Source: Brachypodius melanocephalos
Lineage: Eukaryota > Chordata > Aves > Passeriformes > Pycnonotidae
NCBI GenBank assembly: GCA_013398615.1
Contig: VZSR01001854.1
Coordinates: 11,175,303-11,239,302, forward strand
DNA: 64,000 bases
Reading direction: 5' to 3'
Part shown: positions 14,146-28,411 of the stretch, piece after piece
Numbering within the stretch: position 1 is the stretch's first letter
Layout of the letters: each line of letters begins with the position of its first letter
Made by a program: the position numbers and the translations under genes
The notes under the pieces: generated by a model
What the model was told of the DNA's origin: nothing
What the model saw: the letters and a program-made list of their open reading frames with translations, nothing else
The model's database searches: none

Positions 14146-14181
<36 letters not shown>
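14146..14181. repeat. Uninterrupted A36 homopolymer
   Basis: Thirty-six consecutive A residues. Such runs often mark the 3' end of a retroposed sequence on the plus strand, but the several hundred bases to the left show no recognisable gene copy or SINE body. It may be a very old or 5'-truncated insertion, or simple slippage. Homopolymer length is also prone to assembly error. Confidence 0.95.
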
Positions 14182-14183
<2 letters not shown>

Positions 14184-17100
14184 TGTTACTTTTAGAAGTA
14201 ATTCAGAAATGTCTACTTTATGTAAGTTCTATTTGTCAGGTGAATTAGTCTGTGATAAATTCAGACTTTCATCATACCATGCATCTACCACACATGCCTT
14301 GAGGGGCTGAAGAAAAATTGTGGTGGGTAAATTGTGAGTAGACAAAAGCTGCAATATATTTTCCATACAGTCTAATAATCCTTGAAGGAAAGGAATATGA
14401 GGAAGAATATATACCTGTGTAGTCTCTAATCTTTGCCTTGATAGAGTTTATACCTGGGTATAGTCTCAGACTAAGTAGTTTGTGGGAACAGAAGGGAAAG
14501 AGGGACTTCTACTGTTGGGAAAACAAGTTTTTTAGAGATTCAGAGGGGGAAGCTAACAAGACTTGGTGTTTGAAGATGATTGGGGCTTGTTTGGCTCAGT
14601 TCCAGGACAGATTCAGAGATTTTTACCATTTAGAGACCTGATAAACACTGTTTTGGACTGTCCCACAAGTGAACTGAATGACAAGAAGAAGATTTACAAA
14701 TGTATATATGTGTGAATAAATAATCTTACAGCAGCTTTTGTTATTTGAGCTGTTTGTAGCATCGCAGTATTTGTTCCCTTAGAATATTTATCTGACCCGA
14801 AATTGCAAGATTGCAAGAGGTGGTTGGTTTGCTGGCTACTGTTTCCTTCTTTTTTTTTTTTTTCTAATTGATCTTCAACGTTATCCTGTTAAACATTTTC
14901 CGCCACCTAGTCCAGGTGCTACAATTATGCAGTATAGCACAGCATGATAAAAAACCAGAGCAAACAACTTGCAGAATAACTACAGGTAGACATACCACTT
15001 ACCCAAACTAACCAGCAAATTTTTTCAACATATTGTATTTATGGGCAAAAGTAGGAAAGATTTCGTAACTCGTGAGTAGTCCAGAGAAAAGACAGAATGT
15101 CACAGAAATTTATGCAATGCTGGTTTCAGTGATCTTCAATTACACTTTTCTTCCAATATATATTATTTATACACTATTTATTGAACTTGGCCTTAAATTA
15201 GAACAAGAACCCATCAAGTACGTTCTTTACCTTATAGAATTTATATTCTGTCACTGAAAATAATATTAATGGATACAAGAGTGTTTTAGATAATAAAGTT
15301 CAGTTCTGGATTAATGAGGAGCATGTATCAATGTTATTTTCCACTTGAATAGACAAATGTAAAAGGATTTTCTTGCCACACAAGACCAGCATTACTTTTA
15401 ATGCCACAAAGACCTCACACACTTGTCAAAAATTAACTTTGATTTCTGAAAAAGCTATTGCTAAGAAAATTATTTATGCAGAGTTAGAAAGACAAAAAAG
15501 GGGAGGCTATGGAGCTGAGTTCTGTGTAACGGCTTTGAGACTGAAAAAATGTAAACAAATAAAAAATAGAAGCAATAATACCGTTCAGTTGTGTCTAATG
15601 GCAGATAATGTTGGTGATAAGTACTGTAATATGTTCTGCCTTCTTATCTGAAAAGACCACAAATAATGACTAACTACTGATAAAAATAACAATTCCCTTT
15701 GCAGACTTGCTTTTTCCCCTCCAAGTCTATGTGGACTCTGTGAACAAGAGCCCTGTGATGATGATGACTTCTGAGTAACTTATGCGTTGTCTTGGAATAA
15801 ATTTTTAATTTATGACTGTGTTGATTACCCTGGCTGAAGGGGGAAAAGCTTGAAGCTCCCAAACCCCCACCTCCTCTCCTTTTTCATCCTCCGATGTTTT
15901 ATTTTCCCAGAAGTCCAGCTGTACTCTCCTCATACTGTGTGTATTGTTGGGATTATCTTCAGCCATGTGAACTATAAACATGGCTCACTGCAGCCCAGCT
16001 AACAGAGTGGCAAAGGGCCAAGAAGGAAAATCATCCTCTTCATCTGAGAGGCATCTGGAAAATGGACCCAGAAAGAATTTTTCCCTCGGTCTGCTTGAAG
16101 TTGTCCGACACCACAATGACAAATAAAAGCCCACGAGTAACAGAGATGTTGTTTCTAGGTGATGGAATGCTCACAGGTAATCATCATGACAACAAGGATT
16201 TTGATTTTGGTTGGATTTTTTTTTTCTATAAGTTTTGAGGGAAAGAAAGACTTGTCTCCATTTCCCACCAGAGGCAGGGATGTTGTCCAACAACATATTT
16301 TCAAAACAAAAAAAGCAGAACTTAAGGCAAACATTTTCCAATCATTGTGAATTTGAGGAACACGATTCCTCTGTGTCTCAGGTCCATCACATGTAAACAT
16401 GGAAAGTAAATTGGCACACATGTTGTTGTAGCTATAATGTCCAGTGCTGAACTTACTGCTACAGAGAAGCACTTTGTTTTACTGAAGTCTACCTGGAATA
16501 AGGATGACAACAAGAACGAAGATTTGAAATCACTTAACACCACTGGTGGAGAATTAATTCTCTTTAAACTTATTGTGTAGTAGAGGACAAAGTGGAAATT
16601 AAGAACATAGAGAGCTCTCTATATCTGTGTCTGTGGTGATACTGACATAACAAGGCGTACCAGGGCTAGTCCCTAATTAAAAGAGAATAGTTGTCTGATT
16701 AATGGGCAGCACCAGATGGCATCAAAGGAGTTGCCTTTTTTAGCTCTACTTAGCCATTCTTCAAAATGGCTTATTTCAGATTGTGATGAAATTTTTTTCT
16801 CCAAAGACTATCACCTATAAATTTAAGTTCCCTCTGCAAATTCCTGGAGTGCCTGGGAAGCAGAATTCAGGATACAGCAGCTTGTTGACCTGATCAGGAG
16901 CTGTTGTTAGTGCTGGAGCCATATTTTCCCTTCCTTACACCACATGCACTTTGCGTTTTGGCGAAGGAGAAATGAGGACTTCATCTCCAGCCCTGGCCAC
17001 GGATACAGCCACGCTGATCCTGGAGTCAGCAGTGTCAGAGCATGTGTGGAAGCCCTGTCCCTAGCAACCCCCAGCACGTATCTAAACTTTAGATTAAAGG

Positions 17101-17860
17101 TCAGACTTCGCTTCTGCCTCTTTCTTGACTCAGAAAGCCAATGTCCTCAGGCAGGCAAGCTATTTCGTTGTATTTCATCGGTTGGTGGAAAGCAGCTGTA
17201 CTGCTTAGCATAATTAACGAGGAGGTCAGACAGTAATGCTTTGTATACGGTAGTGTTATATGCAGCACTAAGGCAAGTAATTACCCATAAAAACAGTTTC
17301 TTGTAAAAAGAGTGGGGAAAATCCCCCTCCCCTGAAAAAAAAAAAAAAATGGGAGCACAGTACTTCCTTTTAGTCATGACTAAAAGCATTTCCCCTTCAG
17401 GTTATTCAAGGCCAGAAAATCATTTACCAAAATATTCAGGAAGTAATCTACAGCAATACTTATTACTGTTTATTGAAAATTTGTGACTGACTGTTACAAA
17501 CATACATGAAAAATACCCATGTAAAAGGAAGGCAGTTGCACACCGTGCTGTATTTACTACCCCTCCTGGTGTATCCAAAGGTAGTTTTAAAGATATTACA
17601 AGATGAAATTCCCAATAGTTTCCTGTAAGTTGCTTTGTAGACATCTTTTGTTCAGATCTTTGACTACAAAATAATACATTAGTGGGAAAAAAGCCACTAG
17701 TACATGCTCATTCATGATAAAATATTTCCTTCCCAGTCAAGGCTCAAGCAGGAGGCACATTTTCAGAAGTTCTGAACAGGCTGACTCATTCTCCAGGAAA
17801 CAGAGAGTGCTGGAGAAAAAGGCAGGATGAATGGAATCCCTCTTAAGCTAAGATTTTGCT
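14182..17860. other. Non-coding sequence, no gene seen
   Basis: AT-rich sequence containing a T14 run at 14,850-14,863 and an A-rich run at about 17,336-17,349. No exon, RNA gene or transposon was recognised. Confidence 0.55.
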
Positions 17861-17912
17861 GAATAGAATAGAATAGAATAGAATAGAATAGAATAGAATA
17901 GAATAGAATAGA
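17861..17912. repeat. (GAATA)10 pentanucleotide microsatellite
   Basis: About ten near-perfect GAATA units directly abut the 3' end of a minus-strand CR1 element. CR1 elements normally end in short repeats of the type ATTCTATG, so this array most likely expanded from that tail (TATTC on the CR1 sense strand). Confidence 0.95.
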
Positions 17913-18180
17913 CTATTTGAAAGGGATCTACATCACCCATCCAGTCCAACTGCCTGATCAATGCAGGGCTGACCAAGTTAAAGCTTTGTTAATGGCACTA
18001 TCCAAATGATTCTAAAGCACTGAGAGGCTTTGGGCATTAACCACCTCTCCAGCAGGTGAGGCTTCCTCCAGGAAGCCTATTTCAGTGTATGATCACTCTC
18101 TCAGCAAAGAAATGTTTCCTGATGTCCAGACTGAACACCCCCTGGTGCAGCTTTGTGCTGTTGTCTGACTTGGGCTTGCT
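17861..18180 (-). mobile_element. CR1 LINE, 3'-terminal fragment
   Basis: Read on the plus strand, the order GAATAGACTATTTGAAAGGG, then CATCCAGTCCAACTGCCTGA, AGGGCTGACCAAGTTAAAGC, ACCACCTCTCCAGCAGG, AAAGAAATGTTTCCTGATGT and CAGACTGAACACCCCCTGG is the reverse complement of a typical avian CR1 3' end, so the element points left. It is severely 5'-truncated, holds no intact reverse transcriptase frame and is clearly diverged. CR1 is the dominant LINE of bird genomes. Its right boundary is approximate. Confidence 0.9.
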
Positions 18181-21100
18181 CTTTTTTGATAGAAATGCAG
18201 ACTGGCTTCTGAAGAACCCAAAGGTGGAACCCAAAGAACCCAAAACTGAGGACTCATGAGCAGCCATCTGATTCATTCCACTGAAGGGATGATATTCAGG
18301 CCCCATGAAAGGCCTCTGGCTCTGCCCTGACCATCTTCTCTCTTTACAACTTTTTACAACAGATGATAACACAAAGTGTTCCTCACATGTTCCTTTACTT
18401 AAGAAAGCTCTCTCGGTCTTTGCTGTAATCATGACATCTGGACAGTGTGCTGCCAGACTTTCTCATGCTGACTAGTAACATGCTTGTGCACAAATGTACT
18501 CAACAGAACTGGAGGATGCCAAGATCACAATATATATTACATAGGTTATAGTATGTGTTCAGACCCTCAGTGTGGGCCAGTGCCAGGCAGCACCTTACTC
18601 CATTTTCAAGTATCATTAATTTTGGTGAGGATGTCACCAGTGCAATACGAATCAGTGCAGCTGATCTGAAAAGATCTGGTCCTGTATAAAAATTTTAGGG
18701 CCCTGTGTGAGAAGGCATATTAACTTATGAATTCCTCCGGAATCTTCTATTTTATACATTTTGTTGGAGCTTATCAGATGGTACCACTTGAACATTTACC
18801 ATGTTGTCTAAAAGGAATCTAGTCCTGTTTAGTCTGTTGTGGAAGTAAAGTTACCCATGCTCATCAACTGTAGAGGTAATTTAGGCAATAATTTTGAATT
18901 AGACACCTAACATTTGGGTGGCCAAAGCTGGAAAATATATATGTATGTGTATATATACATATACACACACACATATATATATACACACACATATATATAT
19001 TCATATTATATATGTATTAACAAATTTGTATTATATAAACCTTATACATACTTGTTTCAGCATTTACTGAAATCCATATTACAAGCCATTTTCCCTGTAG
19101 CATATTGTTGCAATATACCTGGCAAAACTTGTAACACACATTTAATGGTGTTCCAAATTTTTTTTTCCTGACTTTTCTTTTGATCTGCAGAAAGTTACCT
19201 GGTAACTAGAATTAAAAGAATAAGTAAGATAAAGGTTAACTAGTGCTACCTGGCTTTACAAAGAGCTGCAGAGACGTTAAGTACGTTTCCCAGGCAGGGG
19301 AGTCACTTTCTCCCACTCCTCAGTGTGGGGAAGGTGGCACTCTGTCTTTCACATCTGTTACTCAGACTTCTGCTTACCATGGCTGGGACATCAACTCAAA
19401 CGGAAAGAGCATCTGGGAGTAAGCATGCTTATTGTGAGGTACTCTATGAATATTTAACCTCAGAAACTCTTTCACATCACAGCAGTTTTGGCATGTCTTG
19501 GGGGCTGTAGAATCAGGCTGGAGCTTGGGTTGTGGGATATTTTTGCTGACGGAGCCTGGAATATAGGCAAAATCCTCAGGAGCATTTTTCAGTGCACTGA
19601 AGAGACATGTTAATATTTCAACCTTAGACACAAAGTTAATCATATCCTAATGGCTGGCTCTTGGACTCCCTCCTTGCAGAGACAAATGCTACCCACACAT
19701 TCCTTTGCCCTATACACAGACAGTCATAACTTGGCGATTAGCGTGGTTCCAAGGTCTGCTGAGATAAATCACAGAAAGGTACTCCATTGCTTTATATAGA
19801 CTAATAACTTGAGGCAGGTTGGGAATGCAAAGAAAGCTGTAGGAAGGGATGTTTCGAATGAAAAGCTCTCTGTCAAAGATAACAGCAAAGAACATGAGTG
19901 ACAGATAGCACCAGCAAAATATGCAACATAGGACAACAAGGGAGGAATCTGAAGCCCAAATAGTTAAAGATATAAAGGCAGTTTATAAATTTTCAGCTGA
20001 TTCTGCCATCTCTGGGACATGACTAACATGGAGAAAATGACAGTACGTGGATGTCTCAGGGAGAAATAAAATGGTGCTAGGAAGGGAAGCTCTGTTTGTA
20101 ATTTCCAAACTGAAAAACAGTAGGGTGTGTTTCCTTTTTTTAAAATTAAGTATCATTATCACAGGGACATTGCTGATTTTCAGAAGTAAATATTCTCCCA
20201 GGAATGGTAAAAAATGGTGTTTAATGTGAGCAGCATCCCAACAAAAAAGCAGAACTGCCACATACGAGAAAAAGAAAAATCGGGACATTCATTCATCCCC
20301 TGCAGGATATCTGAATTCATGAAAAGGACAGCTAACTCTCCCTAAGTGTATAATAAAACAGGATTGTATTTTGGCTTGTCTGCAATAATGCAAGAGTAAC
20401 AAAAAGAGGGAAATAAAAGTGTTCAAGATCATACAGAGGTTGCATATTTTGCGTGCATCCATTCTGAATCGAGGTGTTTTCTACTAGATTTTCCCTTCTC
20501 AGAAACAAGGACATATAAAAAAATATTGCCTGTAGATTTATTCTGGTTGCTGCTACTTTGATTGTGAAGCTTAAATAATGTAGCCTGCAAACCCACTAAT
20601 ATTTCTATTGTGACCAGACTTGTCCAGAGTTTTACAATCCTAATTAGTTTCACAGTTGTCTTGTTGTTTTCCTGTACTCCCCCTCTGTCTGCTCATCACC
20701 ATCTGCTGTTGTCCACGGTGAGATCTTAAAGGAAGTACCATCTCTTTGTTCTGCCTCTATACAGCACTTCATAGAAATAGCTCATTATGGGAATCCAGGG
20801 CTGAAATTCCTAAACACCATGGCAATAAATGTAGTGGACAGAAAGAATAATGAGTCTCAGAAACAGTAGAGAAATGCCCAACTCCTGGCTTTTGGGTAGT
20901 ATCTCCTGCTTTTTTGACTCTATCTTTTGTTCCTGTGCCATTTCTGCTCAGCCCATTACAAGAATTGCTGGAAGGAGTTAGATGAGCACACAGAGCTCAG
21001 TGACAATGCAGCCATCATTTGGGGAAAAAAAGCAGTGATGGATGTGAGAAAGGGAAAAGTGAACACCAGAACAAATCCTCTTCCAAACTCACACAAGTGC

Positions 21101-24100
21101 AAAGAGAGAAGCATCACCTTTGCGGTACCTGTACTTCAGACTGACTGAAAATGCTTGAGGTTTTGTTCTGTTTTTATCAAGTTAGAAACATTTAAATGAA
21201 GACGCATTAGGTGCCAATGTGTCCCAACGGGGAATGGATGTGGGTGCAGTCGGTGACAGTGACTAAAATGCAGCATTATCTCTAGGGATCAACTCTCCTC
21301 AGTCTTCAGCGGTTCTTGCTCTCTCCAAGAGCAGTCAGTAGCTGGGCATAATACTCAGTGGATGCTTCCTACTCATTTCACTTCTGTCCCCTATTTCTCA
21401 CAAGTTCTTTATGTTTGTTATTTGTACGTACTGAGAACATAAGATCTGGTTCATTCAGTGACTGAAAGAACTGATGATATAGGAACAATAAAACATAAAT
21501 ATCATTTCATCTGGTAAGGTATGGGTGGCCAGAACTGACAACTCTGCAACTGAGCTATATTATAAATTCTTGGAGTTTAGGGGTCAGGGTGTTGCTTAGA
21601 TTTGTGATGAAACATGTGGAAAATCTGAAAGAAATTGGTCATTTTCACTATTACTTAATAGAAAAGGGTAACATTTCTGAGACAGGTTAGTTCAAAGGCC
21701 TTACTTGGACAAAATGTGAAATGTGATCAAATTGCCTCCAAAAATCTGAGGTCTGTGGCTATTAGAAATACAGCAGTTTGGGAGGCAGTGTATTGAACCT
21801 CAGTGACTGGCTTTTGGCATTTGAACAAATCCACATAAAATGATGACACTAAATACTCAGGAAGACTGGTCTTTCAGAATTCTTGAAGAGACATTAATTT
21901 TCATAACTGTTCATCTTACATTGTGGTCTGTGGTATTCACTTTCTCATAAAAATCTTTTAAGTAGAATTGCATTTTCAAATTAGGCTGAACTTGTTATTT
22001 ACGGAGATTTATTAATACTTAATCTATTGTTACAAAGTTCATCAAATCACTATGTTGTTTATTCCCACAGTTCATGCCCAGTTTCAGCATTCTCTCATAA
22101 AGTACTTATACCACACAGAATATTCATTTATGAATAAATATATAAATGCATCATTACTATAAATTACTATAACCTGCTAGTTATTTATTTTAAATGTTTA
22201 GCATATTCACTTTTTAAATGAACGTCCAAATCTGTGCTATTGCTTTAAAATTGTATGACCAATTACATAGGCTACAACCCTGTTCTAAAGAAGTAGATAT
22301 CTCTGCAACACATGCAGCCTGTCTCAGTGTAGGAAATTGCTGGGTGATGAGCAAATGCTAAGGTCATACTAGTTAGTTATTTAAGATGACTTTAAAAGAC
22401 TGAAATGACTACTCAAAAGATGACAGTGTTCCCAGGGAAGCCCCTAGCAGGGGTAACACAGCAACCCATTGTGCAGGGCAGCAATTAGGAGTGCCAGTGC
22501 TGACTGGAATCCTGGGATTCATTGTTCTTCCTGATTTTCAGGTCATTCCACCCAATGGACAGATGCTGGGGAAGTCATAATAGAGATTACCAGTTTGGGG
22601 ATGCCAGTTCAACAGAGGACTGTGGGTTAGTGTGGGATTTTCACTTGTCCAGACTCTGCTAAAGGACAGAAGAAAAGCTAACTACAACGCACACAAGTAT
22701 TTGGTGTTGGGTTTGGGGAGATAATTGTCAGTGTGCCTCTGGCACCTTTGGGGAGCCATCCAGGCTCACATTCCTTTCCCTCCTAACACCCTGTGATCAC
22801 TGGGATAAAGACCATCATTACCTATTCCCTGCAGAAGTGTTCCCAGGAGGTACCAGCAGTTGCACCTAAAGCATGTGGACACTTGAAAAACTTTGGAACA
22901 GCAGTAAATGGCCCAGAAAACGCTTGCAAGCAGTTTGGCAAGCCCCCTTCAGGCACATTCCCAGGAGCTGAACTGTTTTGGTCCCCCCTGTCTGTGCTGG
23001 CCATTCTCAAAGGTCAGCATGGGGCTCTCTGAGGGGTGTGAGAATGGAGGAATTGGAAGTGAAAGGCCTCCAAGTCCTGCCACAGAGAGACCAGTTGGTA
23101 AAACTGATCTTTCTCTTGAAATAGGGCCCCAGTGCAAGCAAGGTCAGCATACCCTATTGATGAGCTCCTCAGGGAGCTGGTTTTGTTGAGCAGTATCAGC
23201 ATGTTCAGTCCATCTTCCTCCACCTGGGATGTTTTGCTCTTCCCCTTCCTTCTTTGATCAGACCAAATTAGGGGCACCTGTGTGTTCTCTTTTCCTTCCT
23301 TCGTCCTAATATTTTTTGGCCCATTTGAGCTGCCATAAGGTTTTCCTGGCAGCAGCACAATGACCATTACCCAAGGGGTCAGTGCAAGGTGCATTTAAGC
23401 AGGAGAACACACTGGGAGCTGCCTTAGCTTTAGTCTTGAGCCTACATCAGGCACTGGCTGAGGCAGCCTGGATAGCAGTGTCTGCCCCCACTGCTGAGGG
23501 ATTACTCCTGTAGATCATGGGAATAAAGCAGGCAGATGGCATGGAGGCTGTGTTCCAAAGCATAGTAACCTGAGTGAAACCCAGGAGTGGTGGCACACAG
23601 TTGACCTGGCTGGGTCTCCAAGTGTGGAGGAGGGACATGAGGGTCCTTAAGAGGATGAACAAGCTGAGGGGCACTGAGAAGGGAGATTCCTGTGGCTGCC
23701 CGAGGCAATGGAAAGACTGCAGCTGAAAGACTGAGAAGTTACACTAGAAAAAGGGCACTGAAAAGTTGGAAAAGGTCAAAAAAAGGCATCAAGAAAGGCT
23801 GGGAAGGCTTTGCCCTACAGTAAATGAGATAAGGGTGCTGATCTAACAATTTAACAGTGAACATAAGCAATTGTTAGAACAATTTACTGAAGAACATGGT
23901 CAAATCCAAATCACCTGAAGACTTTAAATCAAGCTAGCTACTAAAAAAAATACAAGACAGCTGAAAAAAAGCCTTGAAACCACAAAACAACAAAATGGTG
24001 TCCTGTACCCTGAGTGTTGGCATCTCAGAGCCCAAACATTCTCTGCATCTTCATTATGAGCAACATACCATTCTTAGATAAACTAGTACCTGCAAGTTGA

Positions 24101-27100
24101 GCAAACTCCTTATGCTTGTAAGAAAATATCTCTAATTTCAAGCCAAAACTTATTTTTTGTCTCTGTGTTTTGCAAAATTTTTCACTTGCTGTACAGTAGG
24201 TCATGAGGAGGCAGGAAAATTTGTGATCATGATCTTATATGGGTGTATAACTGTGCAGTGGTAAAGTATTTACTTGCAGCAGATGGAATGAGTATGGGAG
24301 AACATCTAATGTGGTAATTGACGCTAAAACCTAAGGCATTAATTAAATGTGTGTTCTACTTAAGGAGTTGAATAAATGATGAGTGACAATTAAAAATGAT
24401 GTCTTTATAATTATTCCAATTCCTATTTATGAAAGTGGAGTGTGACTGCATATGAAAGTATGATTGAAGGTTTGATGACTCCCTATTCTTTCACAGTTAA
24501 AACGTTTGCAATTATTTCTCCGGCAGATTAGAGCAATGCATAGTGATGTAAAGTAAAACAGTGTAGGCTTGATTCTCCAGTCACTTAACACAGGTTTTAT
24601 ATTGGCATATGGTGACTCCCTTAAGCAGAGCACTCCTCAGTTAGGGTGATTTGAATGGACAATTAAGCTCAGCATGCTAAATACTGCAAATTCAATATGA
24701 ACATCTGGGGATGCATTTAAAGATCAATGATTCATTTTTTAAAATAACAATTTGGTTAGGTTTGGAAAGTCTGGTGCCACTGTGAGAGTGGAGATTTCTT
24801 CTTCCTGATGAAGCACTGGGAAAAATCCCTTTCCTTCACAGGGCACAAGATTAGCCTATTCATAGAAGTCAGGGTCCTTTCCCTCAATCTGCGTGTGTCT
24901 AACGTATCTCTTTGAAAATGCTTGATTAGTATAGCAGATTAAACTTTGCCAAAGGGCTGCATATCGCTGTCTTTGGATTATGTTAACTAGAAGTCATAAT
25001 TGGCTGCAATACCAAGAGATGTTCTGAATACAATTCTCCTGCACTTCCACAATAACTCTCCAAGGTTTCAGATAGTGGAAAATTCCCTTCTCTCAATAAG
25101 TTTTTTAAACTCCTCACAGTCGCAGCCAGAGTTGTTTGGTTTTTGCCTTGCCTATTATGTAAACATTAATAGCCTTCATTTTCCTTTATTTTTCAGAAGT
25201 TGTACTGCAAATATTTTTATTCAGGAACAGAAGTTTGATTTCATATTACACACGGGAATTATAGAGATGATGAGTCTTTCCTTAATTTGAATTTTATTTG
25301 TATTTATTTTTACTTTGCATATTCTTTTGCTTTTCTTTTACCTTTCTTTCACTCTCTGTAGCTGTTGTGGATATGCTGTGGAACCAGCAGCCCATATCTT
25401 TGAGAAGGCAGTAAGCTCAAGGCTACCTGGCAATGCTGTTGATTATTTTTACAGCAACTCTGAAAAGAAAGAAAACAAAAAGTGTGTGTGTGTATCCACA
25501 GGTTTATTTACACACACATTAAAGATAAATATTCACTGAACCTTTAAGCCCAATGCCAAGCTGGAGAAGCTGGTTTTTGCACTGGAGTCTTTCCTAGCAC
25601 CCAAGGCAAAGGACTCTACCCTTGTCTGCAGAGAAGCAGCATCCTTGCAGCCTCTGCACTTGCTTCTCTCAGGGATGTAGAAGAGGGTGGCCAAAAGCCT
25701 GCTTCATCGGTCTGCTTTTCATCCTCTGGTATTATTACCAAGCCTCTCTTTTCAGCCTCCATGGCTGACTTCTTCTATTTATAATTCCTCAGCATTTTAC
25801 AATAAAAAAGCTACCGTCTCGAGCCTTTTTGCTGCTGCCCACTCTGATAGGCACCCCTGTGTGCTCCTGGGTGCTGCTGCAAAACACCCTCTCTGCCTGC
25901 CTCAACTCTTACACCCTGCACAGCTCTCTTTACTCTTTCCAGCTGCTATACAAGCATTTCTACATTTACATTTTGTGTTTTTGTCTGGAAAACATCTTCT
26001 CTCCTTCCAGTCCATTAGCAGGTCTCAGACATCTCTCTTTTGTGCTGATTCCCCCAGTCTCCTGGTGCATTGTGATACATTAGCTTCTCTGTTTACCTTG
26101 TTCAACTAGCTTTTATTCTGCTCTGAATTGGATTTTAGCCACTCATAATTTGTGAGTATTTAGAATTAGATATATTTTGTAAGCCATTTGAAAAACAAGG
26201 ATATCAAGATTCCAGATGGCATAAAATAATGGTTTCTGGATTTAGTACTTCTCAAGATAGAACCTGGTAAAATCATGCCTGACTGGAAGGGTGGAAAAAA
26301 AGCAAGATGGCAGTCCAAGTACTTCTGGGTTTTGTTTGTCCCTCTTTTTGTTTTCCTTCCACGAGGGCCTGTTGCAAGAGACAATTACATGTAAATAGGC
26401 AGAGAAGAGCAGGGCAGTCAGTTCCAGTCTGCACAACATGCATCTAAGAGATGGTGAGGATGTGCACATAAACCTAACCAGGGGCTCCAAGACTTCTTTC
26501 TCCTCTTCATCTCAAATATGATTAAACAAAATGGTGGAAGTGTTGACATTGTAATTAGCCATACTAGTTTTATTCATGTCATAATAAAAAACCACCATCA
26601 TAATCTTAATAAAAGTAAACATCTGTATAATTTAGGAAATTTTTTGTTCAATAAATGTTAATGCTATGAATTATGCCTGAGTCACAAAATAAGGTGATTT
26701 TTAAGATCAGCTCTCCACAGCACATTTGACCCTCAAAAAAGCAGTTTATTTTTTATTAGTGCCACTACAATTTTGATCTTTCTTCACTTCTAGATTCCTT
26801 CCTACCTTACAAAGCTACTGCTCATCATCTAATCGCCTCTGCAAAGCTCCCCAAACTTTAATCTGTTTAGTCTGCTTGTCAAGGACTTTCTCCTTTTTTT
26901 AAGAGGTCGAATTCAAATATTCTCACTGGCAGTCTTTATTTCTCAGGGAATATTAGACCCCCATCACAGCTTTCTCCTGATGTGAAGGCTTTCCAAGTGC
27001 TGCTCCCTAAAACATCTTTGACCCAAAGCAAAGGTCTTGGTGTCATGCCTGGCCTTCCTTCAGCAGAACACAGCTAATGAAACAACATGTGAAAGAAAAA

Positions 27101-28330
27101 TCTAATCTGGAAGTTCCTATCTAGGGAGGGGAAAAGTACATGGAGACATCCAGAGGAAGTCAGGGCATGCTAAGAATCACAGAGAGTAGCGCTGCAGGAT
27201 TTTGGACACCGCAGAGAGTAAACACCAGAAGACCATCCCTTGGCTGACCACAATATGACTGTGCATGGAGGAGGGAAAGCCACCAACTGGAAATCCCATT
27301 GAGCAGATGTCCTACAAGAGAAAGTAATTTGCCTCATCACCTGCTGTGTCAAAACCTCCTCTGACAGCTCAGCACTGAATAACCATAGGAAGAATCTCAA
27401 TTACATTACTGCCCATGCTTCCTCCACAGTTATGCCTGCCCAGGAACTGTGATATACCAGGCTACATGTCAGCCACTTCCCAAAAGCCCCATAATATTGT
27501 ACAGGAGCCATTCAACCCCAGATGCACGTGCTGCAGCACAGCTGGCAAAACAAGGCGTACACACGGCAGTCTTTCATTCAGTGATCCTATTTTATGATGT
27601 TGACAGAGGAATCTCTCCATGTCTATTTTCCAGTCTGCTGTCAGTATTGTGGTATTTATATTACAGATGCATTTACATAGTATTTATATATTGGTGCTGC
27701 TTTCACTAACCGGCTTTCCCACCCGGCCGTTGGCAGTGAGGCTGGCACCCAGCAACTGCAGATTTAAATGATGCTCTTTTGCTCTTTGAGGCAACAGGTA
27801 GACACAGTTTTGATGGATGCAAAGGCCAGGTAGTAAGGTAGGCATGTGGTAGTTATGCCTATTTATCTATGCAGACATACTAGGCTGAGGGAATCTTAAG
27901 AAGTTTAAAAATGCATAAAGCCTGGTGGCAAGGCAAAAGATCGCTAACATTGAGTAGAGAATTATCCCTTCCAAAAGTCAGACGTGCTGACAAATTGCTG
28001 CTCTAAACTAATAGCAGCGTTGAAGACCTCTCTGCTAACACTATCAGATAAATACATCTACAATCTCTGCTTCCCACATTTGACACTTCTTAAGGGCTTG
28101 CCTACACAATGAAGTTGTTCTTACATTGATTTTTAAAAATGTCATTTGGTTTATAAGTGATTTAGTTTAACATCATTTAAGTAACTTCTTTTGAAAAGCA
28201 TGTGCTTATATAAAACAGTGGATGCATGCAAGAACAAAAGCTCTACAGAAACCGATCCCATTCAGGTTCTGACTCGGACAGGGATTGGATTGTTGTACAA
28301 TTTCCAGTCTTGGACTCAGATGAAGGTCTC
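18181..28330. other. Non-coding sequence, no gene seen
   Basis: Contains a short cluster of GAACCCAAA words (18,214-18,246), the TA/CA microsatellite at 18,934, and a strongly AT-rich patch at about 22,080-22,260. The largest reading frame, plus strand 25,687-26,109 (140 codons from a GTG), is rich in Ser, Leu, Phe and His with no family resemblance. No exon is called. Confidence 0.55.
18934..19016. repeat. Mixed (TA)n/(CA)n microsatellite
   Basis: About 80 bases of alternating TA, TG and CA units with several ATATACACACACAT blocks. It is an imperfect compound microsatellite and has no coding meaning. Confidence 0.9.
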
Positions 28331-28411
28331 TTCTTTGTTTTGTTGGGTTTTGGGGGGGTTTTTTTGTTTGTTTTTTTGGTTTTGTTTTGTTGTGTTTTTT
28401 TTTTCTTTTAA
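28331..28411. repeat. T/G low-complexity tract
   Basis: T runs separated by single or multiple G residues (for example TTTTGGGGGGGTTTTTTTG) over about 80 bases. It could be a degenerate antisense poly(A) tail or slippage product. No retroposed body was recognised on either side. Confidence 0.85.

Noticed and set aside
25687..26109. 140-codon plus-strand frame rich in Ser, Leu and His
   Set aside because: GTG start, composition follows a pyrimidine-rich strand, and no similarity to a known protein.
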